This document shows positions 19,534 through 27,681 of a stretch of DNA of 64,000 nucleotides, one piece after another. This DNA comes from Rheinheimera sp. EpRS3 (GTDB lineage: Bacteria > Pseudomonadota > Gammaproteobacteria > Enterobacterales > Alteromonadaceae). A program made the translations under genes and the position numbers. The stretch spans positions 124,001 to 188,000 of the forward strand of contig NZ_LNQS01000010.1 of the NCBI RefSeq assembly GCF_001513785.1, written 5' to 3'. The notes below the pieces were generated by a model, which was not told where the DNA came from, made no database searches, and saw nothing but the letters and a program-made list of their open reading frames with translations. Every line of letters starts with the position of its first letter. The first letter of the stretch is position 1.

Positions 19534-19616
19534 TGTCGCAAAAAGCATACACACTAAATCATTGAAAAATAACACTTTTAAAATTGCACCCTATTAACTG
19601 TTGCTAAACAGCGACA
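19534..19616 (+). promoter_or_regulatory. Two GlrR-like upstream activating sites
   Basis: Two matches to the enterobacterial GlrR motif TGTC-N10-GACA lie upstream of a sigma-54 promoter. TGTC-N10-TACA is at 19534-19551 and TGTT-N10-GACA is at 19599-19616. The second sits inside a larger palindrome with TTAACTGT and ACAGTTAA arms (19595-19621). They are centred about 160 and 95 bp before the promoter, a normal distance for an enhancer-binding activator, and a glrR homologue lies 3 kb downstream. Confidence 0.5.
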
Positions 19617-19700
19617 GTTAATTCCCCCACCTTGTTAGCCTCGCCCACAAGACAAAAGCAAACTACTGATTTATAAAGAGAATAAAATAATTTTCAAAGT

Positions 19701-19716
19701 TGGCACAAGGCTTGTA
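19701..19716 (+). promoter_or_regulatory. Sigma-54 (RpoN) promoter
   Basis: TGGCAC-N5-TTGTA matches the RpoN consensus TGGCAC-N5-TTGCA with one change (GC to GT at -12). The GG and GT elements have the correct 10-bp separation. Transcription would begin near 19727, about 127 nt before the 66-codon gene. Confidence 0.7.
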
Positions 19717-19731
19717 TTAGTTATGGCAAGC

Positions 19732-19807
19732 GACGATTCAGGAGAATGTCGCAAGCGCAACCAGATACACCGGAAGCTGCCTTTGCAACATTCTCCTTCA
19801 AAACGTC
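19732..19807 (+). ncRNA. Structured RNA leader downstream of the sigma-54 promoter
   Basis: The predicted transcript folds into a long hairpin. A perfect 10-bp stem AGGAGAATGT (19740-19749) with ACATTCTCCT (19788-19797) is extended inward by GCAAG with CTTTGC and outward by GACG with CGTC. It lies between the promoter and the ribosome site of the small protein. It could be a regulatory leader or the 5' part of a small RNA. I see no sequence proof that it is GlmY. Confidence 0.5.
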
Positions 19808-19853
19808 TTAACGCAGCCAAATCGAAATAGACGCTGCACTTACGGAGGTTGTT

Positions 19854-20054
19854 ATGGACTTTTTCTTACTTGGTACAGTGTTGTTTTTAATGGCTAATGT
19901 AGCTGTAGCAGTATCCATGTTACGCCGTGTTAATTTAAACAATGATAGCGTACTGGCTTGGGAGCAGGCTCAGGTTGTAGCAACACCAGCAGTTGCAGCA
20001 CCTCAGGTTCCAGCTACTCAGTATCAACCGGTTTATATGGCAAAGGCCGCTTAA
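19854..20054 (+). CDS. Small single-pass membrane protein of unknown function
   Basis: This 66-residue protein has one hydrophobic N-terminal helix (MDFFLLGTVLFLMANVAVAV), a short polar segment and an Ala/Pro/Gln-rich tail (ATPAVAAPQVPATQ). The ribosome site is excellent (GGAGG, 5 nt spacing) and a strong terminator follows, so the gene forms its own transcription unit behind the sigma-54 promoter. No family is recognised. Its position between a GlrR-type promoter and glrK suggests it belongs to the envelope-stress output of that system, but this is inference. Confidence 0.65.
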   Translation: MDFFLLGTVLFLMANVAVAVSMLRRVNLNNDSVLAWEQAQVVATPAVAAPQVPATQYQPVYMAKAA

Positions 20055-20101
20055 CAGCGCTTTGCATGATCCCATGAGTTCAGCACTTGCTGAATTTTTG
20101 T

Positions 20102-20132
20102 AAGGCCAGCACCCCACTGGCCTTTTTTTTTT
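20102..20132 (+). terminator. Intrinsic terminator after the small membrane protein gene
   Basis: AAGGCCAG pairs with CTGGCCTT around a 7-nt loop and is followed by about ten T residues. It closes the predicted sigma-54 transcript (about 405 nt) before glrK. Confidence 0.9.
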
Positions 20133-20182
20133 GCCGCTAAAATAGGGTATGCTTAACAGCCCTGTGATTAAGACAAACAATT

Positions 20183-21601
20183 ATGCGTTTTTCGATTCAG
20201 ACCGCGTCTTTACGCCAGTTAGTGCTGCTGAGTTTTTTCCTGGCCCTGATCCCCGTGGCGGTGCTGCTATGGCAAAGCCATAAAGCACTAAGCGGTGTTA
20301 GCCAGAATGCCGTAGCTGAAGCCGAAACCTCGGTGGCCAGTGTGCGCCGGGCAGAAAACATGCAAAATCTGGTGGTAGATATAGAGCGTGCAGTGCGCCA
20401 GCATGCCGTAGTCAAAACTGATGCGCTGGCCCGGGTGGCGCGCACCCACTTGAACAGCTATCAGCAATTACTGCGCCAGGTATGTGACAATGTAGGCCAG
20501 TCACAACTGTGCCAGCAGCAGCAACTTCAGCTAGACATACTACTGGATAACTTCATTGAGCTTAGCAGCACAGAACTTGAACCACTGATGCAGCAGTTCC
20601 GTCAGCAACAGCAACAGCTTACACAACAAATCTGGCTGCTGCTGGAGCAAAACCTGCAGCAACAACAACGCTTTGTGGTAGAAAGCCAGCAGCAACTGGC
20701 CTGGCAAACGGTAGCACTGGTGCTGTTAACCCTGCTGTTAGTGCTGTGGGCATCGGGCCGAATTACCGCACCGGTACGCAAACTGGATAAAATGATCCGC
20801 GCTATTGGCCAGCAACATCAGTTCCCTGATGAAAAACTGACCGGCCCGCGTGAGCTGGCAGAATTGGGTGAGCAACTGCGCTGGCTCAGCTCACGCCTGC
20901 AACAACTGGAAGCCTTACGGTTGATTTTACTGCGCCATGCTTCGCATGAGTTAAAAACGCCGTTGTCCAGCATTCGTGAAGGCTGCGCTTTGCTAAGTGA
21001 ACAATTGGTGGGGCCATTGAACAAACAACAACTGGAAGTGGTTGGCCTGCTCAACGGCAGTGCCGATCGGCTAAGCCAGTTAACCGAGCAACTACTGGAT
21101 TACAACCGCTTATTGCAACAAGCCAAACCCGAGCCCGACTGGCATTCGCCCCAGCAATTATTTACCGACTGCTTTAACGACCATGCGCTATCGTTGCAGC
21201 AACGCGGCCAGACTGTCGAACTCAGTTGCCAGCTAAGCGCAATTTATACCGATATTACGCTGTTCCGGCGTATACTCGACAATCTGATTAACAACGCGCA
21301 AGCGTATGGCAGCCAGGACAGCCCGGTGTGGGTAAAATTGTATCAGCAGGAACATCAGCTGATTTTAGATGTCGCAAATAACGGCAATCCTATTCCGACA
21401 TCATTAAGGGAAAAACTGTTTGAGCCATTTCAGCGCGGCACTACACCGCGCTTTGACTCAGTACAGGGTTCTGGCCTGGGGCTGTCTATCGTTGCCGACT
21501 GCGCCCGCCTGCTAGGCGGCCACGCTGATATTGTTGATGTAATTTATGCCGACGTCTGTATCCGGGTGCGGCTACCGCTATTAGAGGAAAAACTGGGATG
21601 A
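20183..21601 (+). CDS. glrK: Sensor histidine kinase, GlrK/QseE-like
   Basis: The 472-residue inner-membrane kinase has two transmembrane helices (about residues 11-29 and 172-192) around a periplasmic domain very rich in glutamine and predicted helical. HAMP follows, then a HisKA helix with the phospho-acceptor in HASHELKTPLSS near residue 253, and an HATPase domain with NLINNAQAYG, a GSGLGLSIV G-box and an ordinary C-terminus. The gene overlaps the next gene by 4 bp (ATGA). The order kinase, lipoprotein, sigma-54 regulator is that of glrK-qseG-glrR in Enterobacteria. Confidence 0.88.
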   Translation: MRFSIQTASLRQLVLLSFFLALIPVAVLLWQSHKALSGVSQNAVAEAETSVASVRRAENMQNLVVDIERAVRQHAVVKTDALARVARTHLNSYQQLLRQVCDNVGQSQLCQQQQLQLDILLDNFIELSSTELEPLMQQFRQQQQQLTQQIWLLLEQNLQQQQRFVVESQQQLAWQTVALVLLTLLLVLWASGRITAPVRKLDKMIRAIGQQHQFPDEKLTGPRELAELGEQLRWLSSRLQQLEALRLILLRHASHELKTPLSSIREGCALLSEQLVGPLNKQQLEVVGLLNGSADRLSQLTEQLLDYNRLLQQAKPEPDWHSPQQLFTDCFNDHALSLQQRGQTVELSCQLSAIYTDITLFRRILDNLINNAQAYGSQDSPVWVKLYQQEHQLILDVANNGNPIPTSLREKLFEPFQRGTTPRFDSVQGSGLGLSIVADCARLLGGHADIVDVIYADVCIRVRLPLLEEKLG

Positions 21602-22209
21602 AAACTGGGTTAATTTTTGTGGCCATACTGGCACTTAGCGGCTGCCAGCTTGCACCACAACCGGTAGCGCCTGAACCAACGCCTGAACCGTTACTGGAGG
21701 CTGAACCCGAACCGGTAGTACTGCCAGAGCCTGAGCCGGTAAAAACACCTTTGGCCATTACCGACGACGCCGCCACCTTACAGGCCTGGGTAAATTACCG
21801 CGCAGCCATGCTAAACCGCATTAATGAAGAGCGCGATTTACTTAACAGCGAAACGGCTCAGGATGATGTCTGGCTACTAAAGCGCACCATTTTACAACTA
21901 CACCCCGATACGCCTTACCTTACCCGCTTGCGGGTGCAAATGCAGTCGGCTGATCAACTCGCCGCTTTACCTGCGCCTTTGGCTGCACTACTAAGCTGGG
22001 ATCTGGTGTTTAATCAAAAACTGCTCGAAGCCGAATCAGCGGTAAGTGCCTTAACCCGGCTTAATGCGCAGCAGCACGATAATATTGAGCGGCTGCAAAA
22101 AACCAATAAAGAACTGCAGAAAAAAATTGATGCGCTAACCCAGATAGAAGCGCAGCTGAATCAGCCCACGCCGGTTAAAGAGGACGACAATGGCCAGCCC
22201 CAGCCCTAA
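21598..22209 (+). CDS. QseG-like outer-membrane lipoprotein
   Basis: The 203-residue lipoprotein has a signal peptide ending in the lipobox LSGC near residue 16. A Pro/Glu-rich linker (residues about 20-50) follows, then a helical domain with a terminal coiled coil (ERLQKTNKELQKKIDALTQIEAQL). In E. coli the protein encoded at this position, QseG, is an outer-membrane lipoprotein that binds and activates the GlrK/QseE kinase; the same role is inferred from gene order. The frame overlaps glrK by 4 bp and glrR by 20 bp. Confidence 0.72.
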   Translation: MKTGLIFVAILALSGCQLAPQPVAPEPTPEPLLEAEPEPVVLPEPEPVKTPLAITDDAATLQAWVNYRAAMLNRINEERDLLNSETAQDDVWLLKRTILQLHPDTPYLTRLRVQMQSADQLAALPAPLAALLSWDLVFNQKLLEAESAVSALTRLNAQQHDNIERLQKTNKELQKKIDALTQIEAQLNQPTPVKEDDNGQPQP

Positions 22210-23545
22210 GCCTAAGTTACTGCTTGTAGACGATGATCCAAGCTTACTGCGCTTATTAACCCTGCGCCTTGAAGGCGAAGGTTATCAGGTGATCAGCGCG
22301 GATTCAGCTGAAGCGGCTTTACCTTTGCTGATGAAAAACAGCGTTGATGTGGTATTAAGCGATTTGCGGATGCCAGGCCTGGACGGTATGAGCCTGTTTG
22401 ATGAAATTGCCAAACGTTACCCTGGCTTGCCGGTAGTGCTGATGACAGCGCATGGCTCTATTCCCGAAGCAGTCGCCGCTACCCAACGTGGTGTATTTGG
22501 CTTTTTAACCAAACCGCTTAACACTAATGAGCTGCGTGATATCTTGCAAAATGCGGTGCATCAGTCAGTACCTGAGCAAGCCGAATGGCGCGCCGAAATT
22601 ATCACCCGCTCGCGCCTGATGGAAGAGCTGCTGGAACAAAGCTACCGCGTAGCACAGCGCGATGTCAGCGTGTTGATCACCGGCGCCAGCGGTACTGGTA
22701 AAGAGCTGCTGGCAAAAGCGATCCATAAAGCCAGCCCACGCGGAAGTAAGCCATTTGTCGCCATTAACTGTGGCGCCCTGCCAGAGCATTTGCTGGAATC
22801 GGAATTATTTGGCCACACTAAAGGCGCTTTTACCGGTGCCGTTACCGAGCACGGCGGCCTGTTTCGTGAAGCCGATGGCGGCACCCTGTTTTTAGACGAA
22901 ATTGGCGATATGCCGGTGTCGTTACAGGTAAAACTGCTGCGCGCACTGCAAGAGCGGCAAATACGCCCGGTAGGCAGCAGTAAAACCGTCCCGATCAACG
23001 TGCGGGTGCTGTCGGCGACTCACCGTGATTTACAGCAGGCGATGGGCGATGGCAGTTTTCGTGAAGATTTATACTACCGCTTAAACGTGGTTAACCTGCA
23101 ACTGCCCAGCCTGGAACAGCGGCCAGAGGATATTCCGCTGCTGGCGCGCCATGTGCTGCAACAAAGTGTTGAACGCCACCAGGTAGATGTAACCCGTTTT
23201 TCTGATGATGCGCTGCAGCTGTTAGCCACCGCCAAATGGCCCGGTAATGTGCGCCAGCTGGTAAACGTGGTAGAGCAATGCGTAGCGTTAACGCACAGCC
23301 CGGTTATTGGTGCGGCCCAGGTAGAGCAAGCGCTGTCGCATGACAGCAGCTACTGGCCAACATTAACCGAAGCGCGTGACCAGTTTGAGCGCCAGTACCT
23401 TATTCGCGTATTGCAGATGACAGAAGGCAATGTTACCCGCGCCGCAGAGCTGGCCGGGCGTAACCGTACCGACTTTTATAAATTACTGAAAAAACATGAA
23501 CTCAGCGCTGCCCAGATCACTGAGCAAAGCGATGAAACTGAATAG
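22190..23545 (+). CDS. glrR: Sigma-54-dependent response regulator, GlrR/QseF-like
   Basis: The 451-residue activator has an N-terminal receiver domain with the phospho-acceptor aspartate in VVLSDLRMPG (near residue 57) and an AAA+ domain. The AAA+ part carries Walker A GASGTGKE (near residue 166), the sigma-54-contacting GAFTGA loop (near residue 208) and Walker B GGTLFLDEIGDM. A C-terminal Fis-type HTH (NVTRAAELAGRNRTDFYKLLKKH) completes it. It needs RpoN to activate transcription. In E. coli GlrR drives glmY and rpoE; a matching sigma-54 promoter lies upstream of this cassette. Confidence 0.9.
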   Translation: MASPSPKPKLLLVDDDPSLLRLLTLRLEGEGYQVISADSAEAALPLLMKNSVDVVLSDLRMPGLDGMSLFDEIAKRYPGLPVVLMTAHGSIPEAVAATQRGVFGFLTKPLNTNELRDILQNAVHQSVPEQAEWRAEIITRSRLMEELLEQSYRVAQRDVSVLITGASGTGKELLAKAIHKASPRGSKPFVAINCGALPEHLLESELFGHTKGAFTGAVTEHGGLFREADGGTLFLDEIGDMPVSLQVKLLRALQERQIRPVGSSKTVPINVRVLSATHRDLQQAMGDGSFREDLYYRLNVVNLQLPSLEQRPEDIPLLARHVLQQSVERHQVDVTRFSDDALQLLATAKWPGNVRQLVNVVEQCVALTHSPVIGAAQVEQALSHDSSYWPTLTEARDQFERQYLIRVLQMTEGNVTRAAELAGRNRTDFYKLLKKHELSAAQITEQSDETE

Positions 23546-23554
23546 CGAGCAGGT

Positions 23555-23911
23555 ATGACAGCAATAACGCCACCCGATGCTTATCTGGCTGACGAAGCAG
23601 AAAGTCCCGAGCTGATTAAAGCCAAAATTATCAGTGAAACTGCCCGTATTAACTGGCTGGAGCTACAGAAGTTTTACGCAGCCGGTGCTGTTATTACGGT
23701 GGCGTCTGAGCTGGATTTAGTCGAGGTAGCCTTTGCCTTTAGCCTGGACGATAAAGCCACAGTCGCTGGCTTACTGGCAAATGGTACCGTAGGGCGCACC
23801 AGCGAGCAGCAGGCACAACAGTGGTTTGATAACCAAACTGAGCTATGGGCAGTGGTGATTTCACCCTGGGTGCTGGTACAGCATAAACCATTGCAGCAAG
23901 AGCTGAATTAA
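23555..23911 (+). CDS. DUF2288 family protein
   Basis: The 118-residue acidic cytosolic protein has the DUF2288 pattern: ETARINWLELQKFYAAGAV near residue 28, LDLVEVAFAFSLDDK in the middle and LWAVVISPWVLVQ at the end. Function is unknown in this family. It follows glrR by 9 bp on the same strand and is probably cotranscribed, though a functional link is not shown. Confidence 0.8.
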   Translation: MTAITPPDAYLADEAESPELIKAKIISETARINWLELQKFYAAGAVITVASELDLVEVAFAFSLDDKATVAGLLANGTVGRTSEQQAQQWFDNQTELWAVVISPWVLVQHKPLQQELN

Positions 23912-23955
23912 GCTTTGCTACACTTAGCACGGCATAAACCTAAAACAGGCTTGTT

Positions 23956-24507
23956 ATGACTGATCTCTTCAAAAAAAGCAGCAGTTCCCGCGTGACACTG
24001 TCGCAGCTGATGCTGCCGTCGCATTCTAATTTCAGCGGTAAAATTCACGGTGGTTACCTGCTGTCGCTGATGGACCAGATTGCTTTTGCCTGCGGCTCAA
24101 AATTCAGTGGCCGTTATTGTGTGACAGCCTCGGTAGACAGAGTCGATTTTCTTAACCCGATTGAAGTAGGCGAGCTGGTAACGTTAAAAGCGTCGGTTAT
24201 TTTTGTTGGTAACAGTTCGATGGTGGTAGGTATTCGCGTTGAAGCGCAGAATATTCAAACCAGTAAAGTAAAGCACTGTAATTCATCGTACTTTACCATG
24301 ATTGCTAAAGATGAGCAGGGCAACAATGTGCGGGTACCCCGGCTGATTTTAACCAGCAAAGAAGAAGTACTACGCTTTGTAAAAACCACTCAACGCCTGA
24401 AACTACGGCACAGCTACGCCGAGCTGTGCGCCGATTTTGACGGTGATATGCAGCAGGCCATTGAGCAAATCACCGCCAATTATCAGGTGCAGGTGCAACT
24501 GGCGTAA
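23956..24507 (+). CDS. Acyl-CoA thioesterase, hotdog fold (YciA-like)
   Basis: The 183-residue protein has the hotdog acyl-CoA hydrolase signature: SNFSGKIHGGYLLSLMDQIAFACGSKFSG near residues 24-52, with the catalytic-loop aspartate in LMDQIAF and the conserved VDRVDFLNPIEVGELV segment. It hydrolyses acyl-CoA to free fatty acid and CoA. The C-terminal 50 or so residues form an extra helical tail. The start has ACAGG upstream. The downstream 200 bp is occupied by the palindromic repeat described separately. Confidence 0.85.
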   Translation: MTDLFKKSSSSRVTLSQLMLPSHSNFSGKIHGGYLLSLMDQIAFACGSKFSGRYCVTASVDRVDFLNPIEVGELVTLKASVIFVGNSSMVVGIRVEAQNIQTSKVKHCNSSYFTMIAKDEQGNNVRVPRLILTSKEEVLRFVKTTQRLKLRHSYAELCADFDGDMQQAIEQITANYQVQVQLA

Positions 24508-24517
24508 AACTACAACC

Positions 24518-24705
24518 TTAGTGAATGGTATCGAACCGGATTGCCCACACTGACGCGCCGTGAATACATCCATATAGGCTCGACTATAAACTTCATCCAT
24601 GAAGTTTATCCTGCGGACCAGCACAGCTGTTCAAATTCGCTCCTGGCGAATTTGTCAGCATCCATGCCTTCAACGGTCAGTTTAGAGCAATCCGGTTCTC
24701 ACTAA
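24518..24705. repeat. Palindromic intergenic element with nested hairpins
   Basis: The gap between two converging genes is one structured unit. The outer arms TTAGTGA and GAACCGGATTGC on the left (24518-24544) are the complement of GCAATCCGGTTC and TCACTAA on the right (24687-24705). Inside are two more perfect palindromes: ATAAACTTCAT/ATGAAGTTTAT at 24586-24609 and AAATTCGC/GCGAATTT at 24633-24653. There is no open frame. It looks like a REP- or ERIC-class dispersed element; no second copy is seen in this window. Confidence 0.7.
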
Positions 24706-24715
24706 TGCTAAATGT

Positions 24716-26440
24716 TCAGTACCCTGCCGCCTGGCCGTCTTTACGTGATTCAGATGCCCCCACCCAAACACCGTTGGCGTGATCACGCATAATGGCCTGA
24801 TAACCGCCGTAGCCGCCTAAACCGTAGCGTACATCATGGCCCTTTTTCATCAGCTCGCGGGCGGTTTCGTAAGGTATACCGCGCTCTACTTCAATGTAGC
24901 CGCCGTTTTGCAGATACATGTCGCTGCCATCGGTTGGCTCGGTGCTGCCCAGATGCTGCCAGCGTGCGGCGTCTCCGGCTTCTTGCAGGTTCATGCCGTA
25001 ATCCACCATATTGATCAAAATCTGCACATGGCCCTGTGGCTGCATAGCACCACCCATTACGCCAAAGCTAACCAGCGGTTTATTATCTTTAGTAATAAAG
25101 GCCGGGATAATGGTATTAAACGGCCGTTTGCCCGGCTGATAAACATTGGCGTGTTTTTTATCCATCGAAAACAGCTGGCCACGGTCCTGAAATACAAAGC
25201 CTAAGCCCGGCACCACCACGCCCGACCCCATGCCCCGGTAATTGCTTTGAATTAACGACACCATATTGCCGTCTTTGTCGGCAGTGGTCATATAAATGGT
25301 ATCGCCTTCATACAAATTCGGGTTACCGGCATCCACCCGCTTTGCGGCTTTGTCGCCAATCAGTTTGGCACGCTCGCGGCCATATTCTGCTGAAATTAAC
25401 GCTGCTACCGGCGCCTTATTAAAATCTTCATCAGCGTAGAATTTAGCTCTGTCTTCAAAGGCCAGTTTTTTCGCTTCAACCAGCAGATGCAAACTTTCCG
25501 GCGTGTTAAAACCGGCGGCTTTTAAATCGAAGTTTTTCAGAATTTGCAGCATCTGTAGGGCGGCTATGCCCTGGCCATTAGGCGGCAGTTCCCACAGGGT
25601 ATAACCTTTGTAGTCTACACCCACCGGCTCTACCCAGCTTGAACGGTGATTGGCAAAATCGGCATAACGCAGATAACCGCCATTGGCGCGCATAAAACGG
25701 TCAATTTCTACAGCTATATCGCCTTTATAAAAGGCGTCACGGCCGTCTTTCGCCAGCGCTTTAAAGGTATTGGCCAGCGCCGGGTTTTTAAACATTTCGC
25801 CTTTGGCCGGGGCTTTACCGTTAATGGTAAAAGTGCCGCTGAAATCACCCGGTTGCTGGCTTAACACCGGCACACTGCGATCCCAGTAATACGCAATTAA
25901 CTCGCTTACCGGAAAGCCGTTTTCAGCATAACCGATAGCGGGCTGCAGAATTTGGGGCATTGGCATGCTGCCAAATTTCTGGTGCAGCTCAAACCAGCCG
26001 TCAACCGCGCCGGGAACGCTTATCGGCAACATACCATGCGGCGGTAAATCGGTGCGGCCAAGCTTTTCTAACTCATGCGCCAGCATTTCATAACTTAAAC
26101 TCAGCGGCGAACGGCCTGAGGCGTTTAAGCCATGCAGCTTTTGTGTTTTGGCATCCCAGACAATGGCATATAAATCGCCGCCGATACCATTGCCGGTAGG
26201 CTCCATCAGCCCCAGCGCAGCATTGGCCGCAATGGCGGCGTCAATCGCATTGCCACCACGGTGCATAATATCCAGTGCAATTTGCGTTGCTAACGGCTGG
26301 CTGGTAGCCGCCATAACATTTGGAGCGATCACTTCAGAGCGACTGGCAAACTCCGCGCCGGTAATGCGGTCGTAGCCCTGGGCATTACCTGCCAAAACCA
26401 GGCTTACGCCAACAGCCACACCCATCAACAAGCTTTTCAT
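24716..26440 (-). CDS. ggt: Gamma-glutamyltranspeptidase
   Basis: The 574-residue secreted Ntn hydrolase is made as a proenzyme that cleaves itself into large and small subunits. A signal peptide covers about residues 1-22. The substrate-binding arginine region is in LNASGRSPLS, and the self-cleavage site lies before the threonine of EGDTIYMTTADKDGNMVS near residue 380. The small subunit carries GSGVVVPGLGFVFQDRG and MGGAMQPQGHVQ. In Ggt the cleavage-site motif is often TTH; here the context is DTIYMTTAD, as in a divergent branch, so whether glutathione is the real substrate is not certain. Confidence 0.9.
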   Translation of the reverse strand: MKSLLMGVAVGVSLVLAGNAQGYDRITGAEFASRSEVIAPNVMAATSQPLATQIALDIMHRGGNAIDAAIAANAALGLMEPTGNGIGGDLYAIVWDAKTQKLHGLNASGRSPLSLSYEMLAHELEKLGRTDLPPHGMLPISVPGAVDGWFELHQKFGSMPMPQILQPAIGYAENGFPVSELIAYYWDRSVPVLSQQPGDFSGTFTINGKAPAKGEMFKNPALANTFKALAKDGRDAFYKGDIAVEIDRFMRANGGYLRYADFANHRSSWVEPVGVDYKGYTLWELPPNGQGIAALQMLQILKNFDLKAAGFNTPESLHLLVEAKKLAFEDRAKFYADEDFNKAPVAALISAEYGRERAKLIGDKAAKRVDAGNPNLYEGDTIYMTTADKDGNMVSLIQSNYRGMGSGVVVPGLGFVFQDRGQLFSMDKKHANVYQPGKRPFNTIIPAFITKDNKPLVSFGVMGGAMQPQGHVQILINMVDYGMNLQEAGDAARWQHLGSTEPTDGSDMYLQNGGYIEVERGIPYETARELMKKGHDVRYGLGGYGGYQAIMRDHANGVWVGASESRKDGQAAGY

Positions 26441-26533
26441 AGCACACTCCGCAAAATTATTATTGTTCGACCTTACTCAGCCTGTGGCCACCATACCAGA
26501 GCTTTACGACCAGTGAAACGTAGCCTGCGATGT

Positions 26534-26929
26534 TTACGCTTTATACAGGTGTTGATTAAGCTGTTGTTTTTGTTCTGCACTAATTGCAACCGCTTTATTG
26601 GCTGCATAATCAAACTGCACCAATACTGCCGTACCCGACACTGTTTTTACACCGTGCTGCCAGGCTTCCTGATACACATCAAAAGAGCTGCCGCCAATAC
26701 GGCTGATATAAGTGCGGATTTCAACATCAGCGCCGTAATGCGTTTGGGCATGGTAATCCAGCTTTACGCTGGCAATAATCAGCGGCCACTGGCGTAAATT
26801 AAGCTCTGGTGTAAAAATTTTGAAAACATCTTGTCTTGCGCCTTCAAACCAGACCGCAAACACAGTATTGTTGATATGCCCCAGCGCATCCGTGTCAGAG
26901 AAACGCGGAGAAATAATGTCTTGCCACAT
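26534..26929 (-). CDS. Acyl-CoA thioesterase, 4HBT/YbgC-like
   Basis: The 131-residue hotdog protein has the 4HBT signature RFSDTDALGHINNTVFAVWFEGAR at residues 9-32, containing the active-site aspartate and the usual HxNN segment. It hydrolyses short to medium acyl-CoA or 4-hydroxybenzoyl-CoA type thioesters; the substrate is unknown. It is divergent from the oxygenase gene with only 12 bp between start codons, so the promoters must lie inside the opposite genes. Confidence 0.85.
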   Translation of the reverse strand: MWQDIISPRFSDTDALGHINNTVFAVWFEGARQDVFKIFTPELNLRQWPLIIASVKLDYHAQTHYGADVEIRTYISRIGGSSFDVYQEAWQHGVKTVSGTAVLVQFDYAANKAVAISAEQKQQLNQHLYKA

Positions 26930-26941
26930 AAAGGTAACCCG

Positions 26942-27646
26942 ATGACCGATTTTATAGAGGTGTACGATAATGCGTTAAGCAGCGAGTTTTGCCAACAGCT
27001 GATTAAGGTGTTTGACCACAGCCCGCACACCACGGCTGGCCGCACCGGCGCCGGTGTTGATACCAGCAAAAAAATCAGTACAGATTTATATCTGTATCAA
27101 CATGCCGAGTACCAGCCGCTACTAAAAGTGATCTGGGAAGCGACAACACGCTACGCCTGTGAATATTTTAAAAAATACCACTTCGCCCTGATTGGCCCTA
27201 TGGGTTTAACCATAGCGCACCCGAAAACCGGCCAGCCCACCGCCATTACGCATGACAATTTTGCCGAACTGGGTGAGCCCAAAACACTGGATTTTATGCG
27301 CGCGCTGTTTCGTCTGGGTAATATTCAGGCACAGAAATATCAGGCTGGCATCGGCAATTACGGTTACTGGCACAGTGAAGTGTATCCCCAGCAAGGCAGC
27401 ATCGAGCCATTACACCGTACCTTATTATTTATGTTTTATTTAAATGATGTGGCCGAGGGCGGCCAGACCGAGTTTTATTACCAGAACAGAAGTATTTCAC
27501 CCAAAGCCGGCAGTATGGTAATAGCGCCGGCGTACTTTACCCATACCCACCGCGGCTGTGTGCCGGTATCAAACGACAAGTATATTTTAACCAGTTGGAT
27601 CCTGTTTAACAGCGCCGAGCAAATATACGGCCCGCCGCAGCGTTAA
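26942..27646 (+). CDS. 2-oxoglutarate/Fe(II)-dependent oxygenase (prolyl 4-hydroxylase-like)
   Basis: The start used is the ATG at 26942, with AAAGG upstream; an in-frame ATG 111 bp earlier lies within the opposite gene. The 234-residue protein has the double-stranded beta-helix pattern of the 2OG-FeII_Oxy_3 family. The iron-binding region reads YWHSEVYPQ (H-x-E where H-x-D is usual) and the distal histidine is in FTHTHRG; the 2-oxoglutarate-binding basic residue is probably in NDKYILTSW. It probably hydroxylates a protein or small molecule; nothing in the sequence identifies the substrate. Confidence 0.75.
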   Translation: MTDFIEVYDNALSSEFCQQLIKVFDHSPHTTAGRTGAGVDTSKKISTDLYLYQHAEYQPLLKVIWEATTRYACEYFKKYHFALIGPMGLTIAHPKTGQPTAITHDNFAELGEPKTLDFMRALFRLGNIQAQKYQAGIGNYGYWHSEVYPQQGSIEPLHRTLLFMFYLNDVAEGGQTEFYYQNRSISPKAGSMVIAPAYFTHTHRGCVPVSNDKYILTSWILFNSAEQIYGPPQR

Positions 27647-27670
27647 AAAAAGCCCTTACGGGCTTTTTTT
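27645..27670. terminator. Bidirectional terminator
   Basis: AAAAAAAGCCC pairs with GGGCTTTTTTT around TTAC, directly at the oxygenase stop and 11 bp from the converging TonB receptor gene. Confidence 0.92.
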
Positions 27671-27681
27671 ACTCAACCGGT

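Noticed and set aside
19727-19853. Direct identification of the structured leader as GlmY
   Set aside because: Only position and promoter type agree with enterobacterial glmY; the sequence shows no match I can recall and the transcript continues into a coding region.
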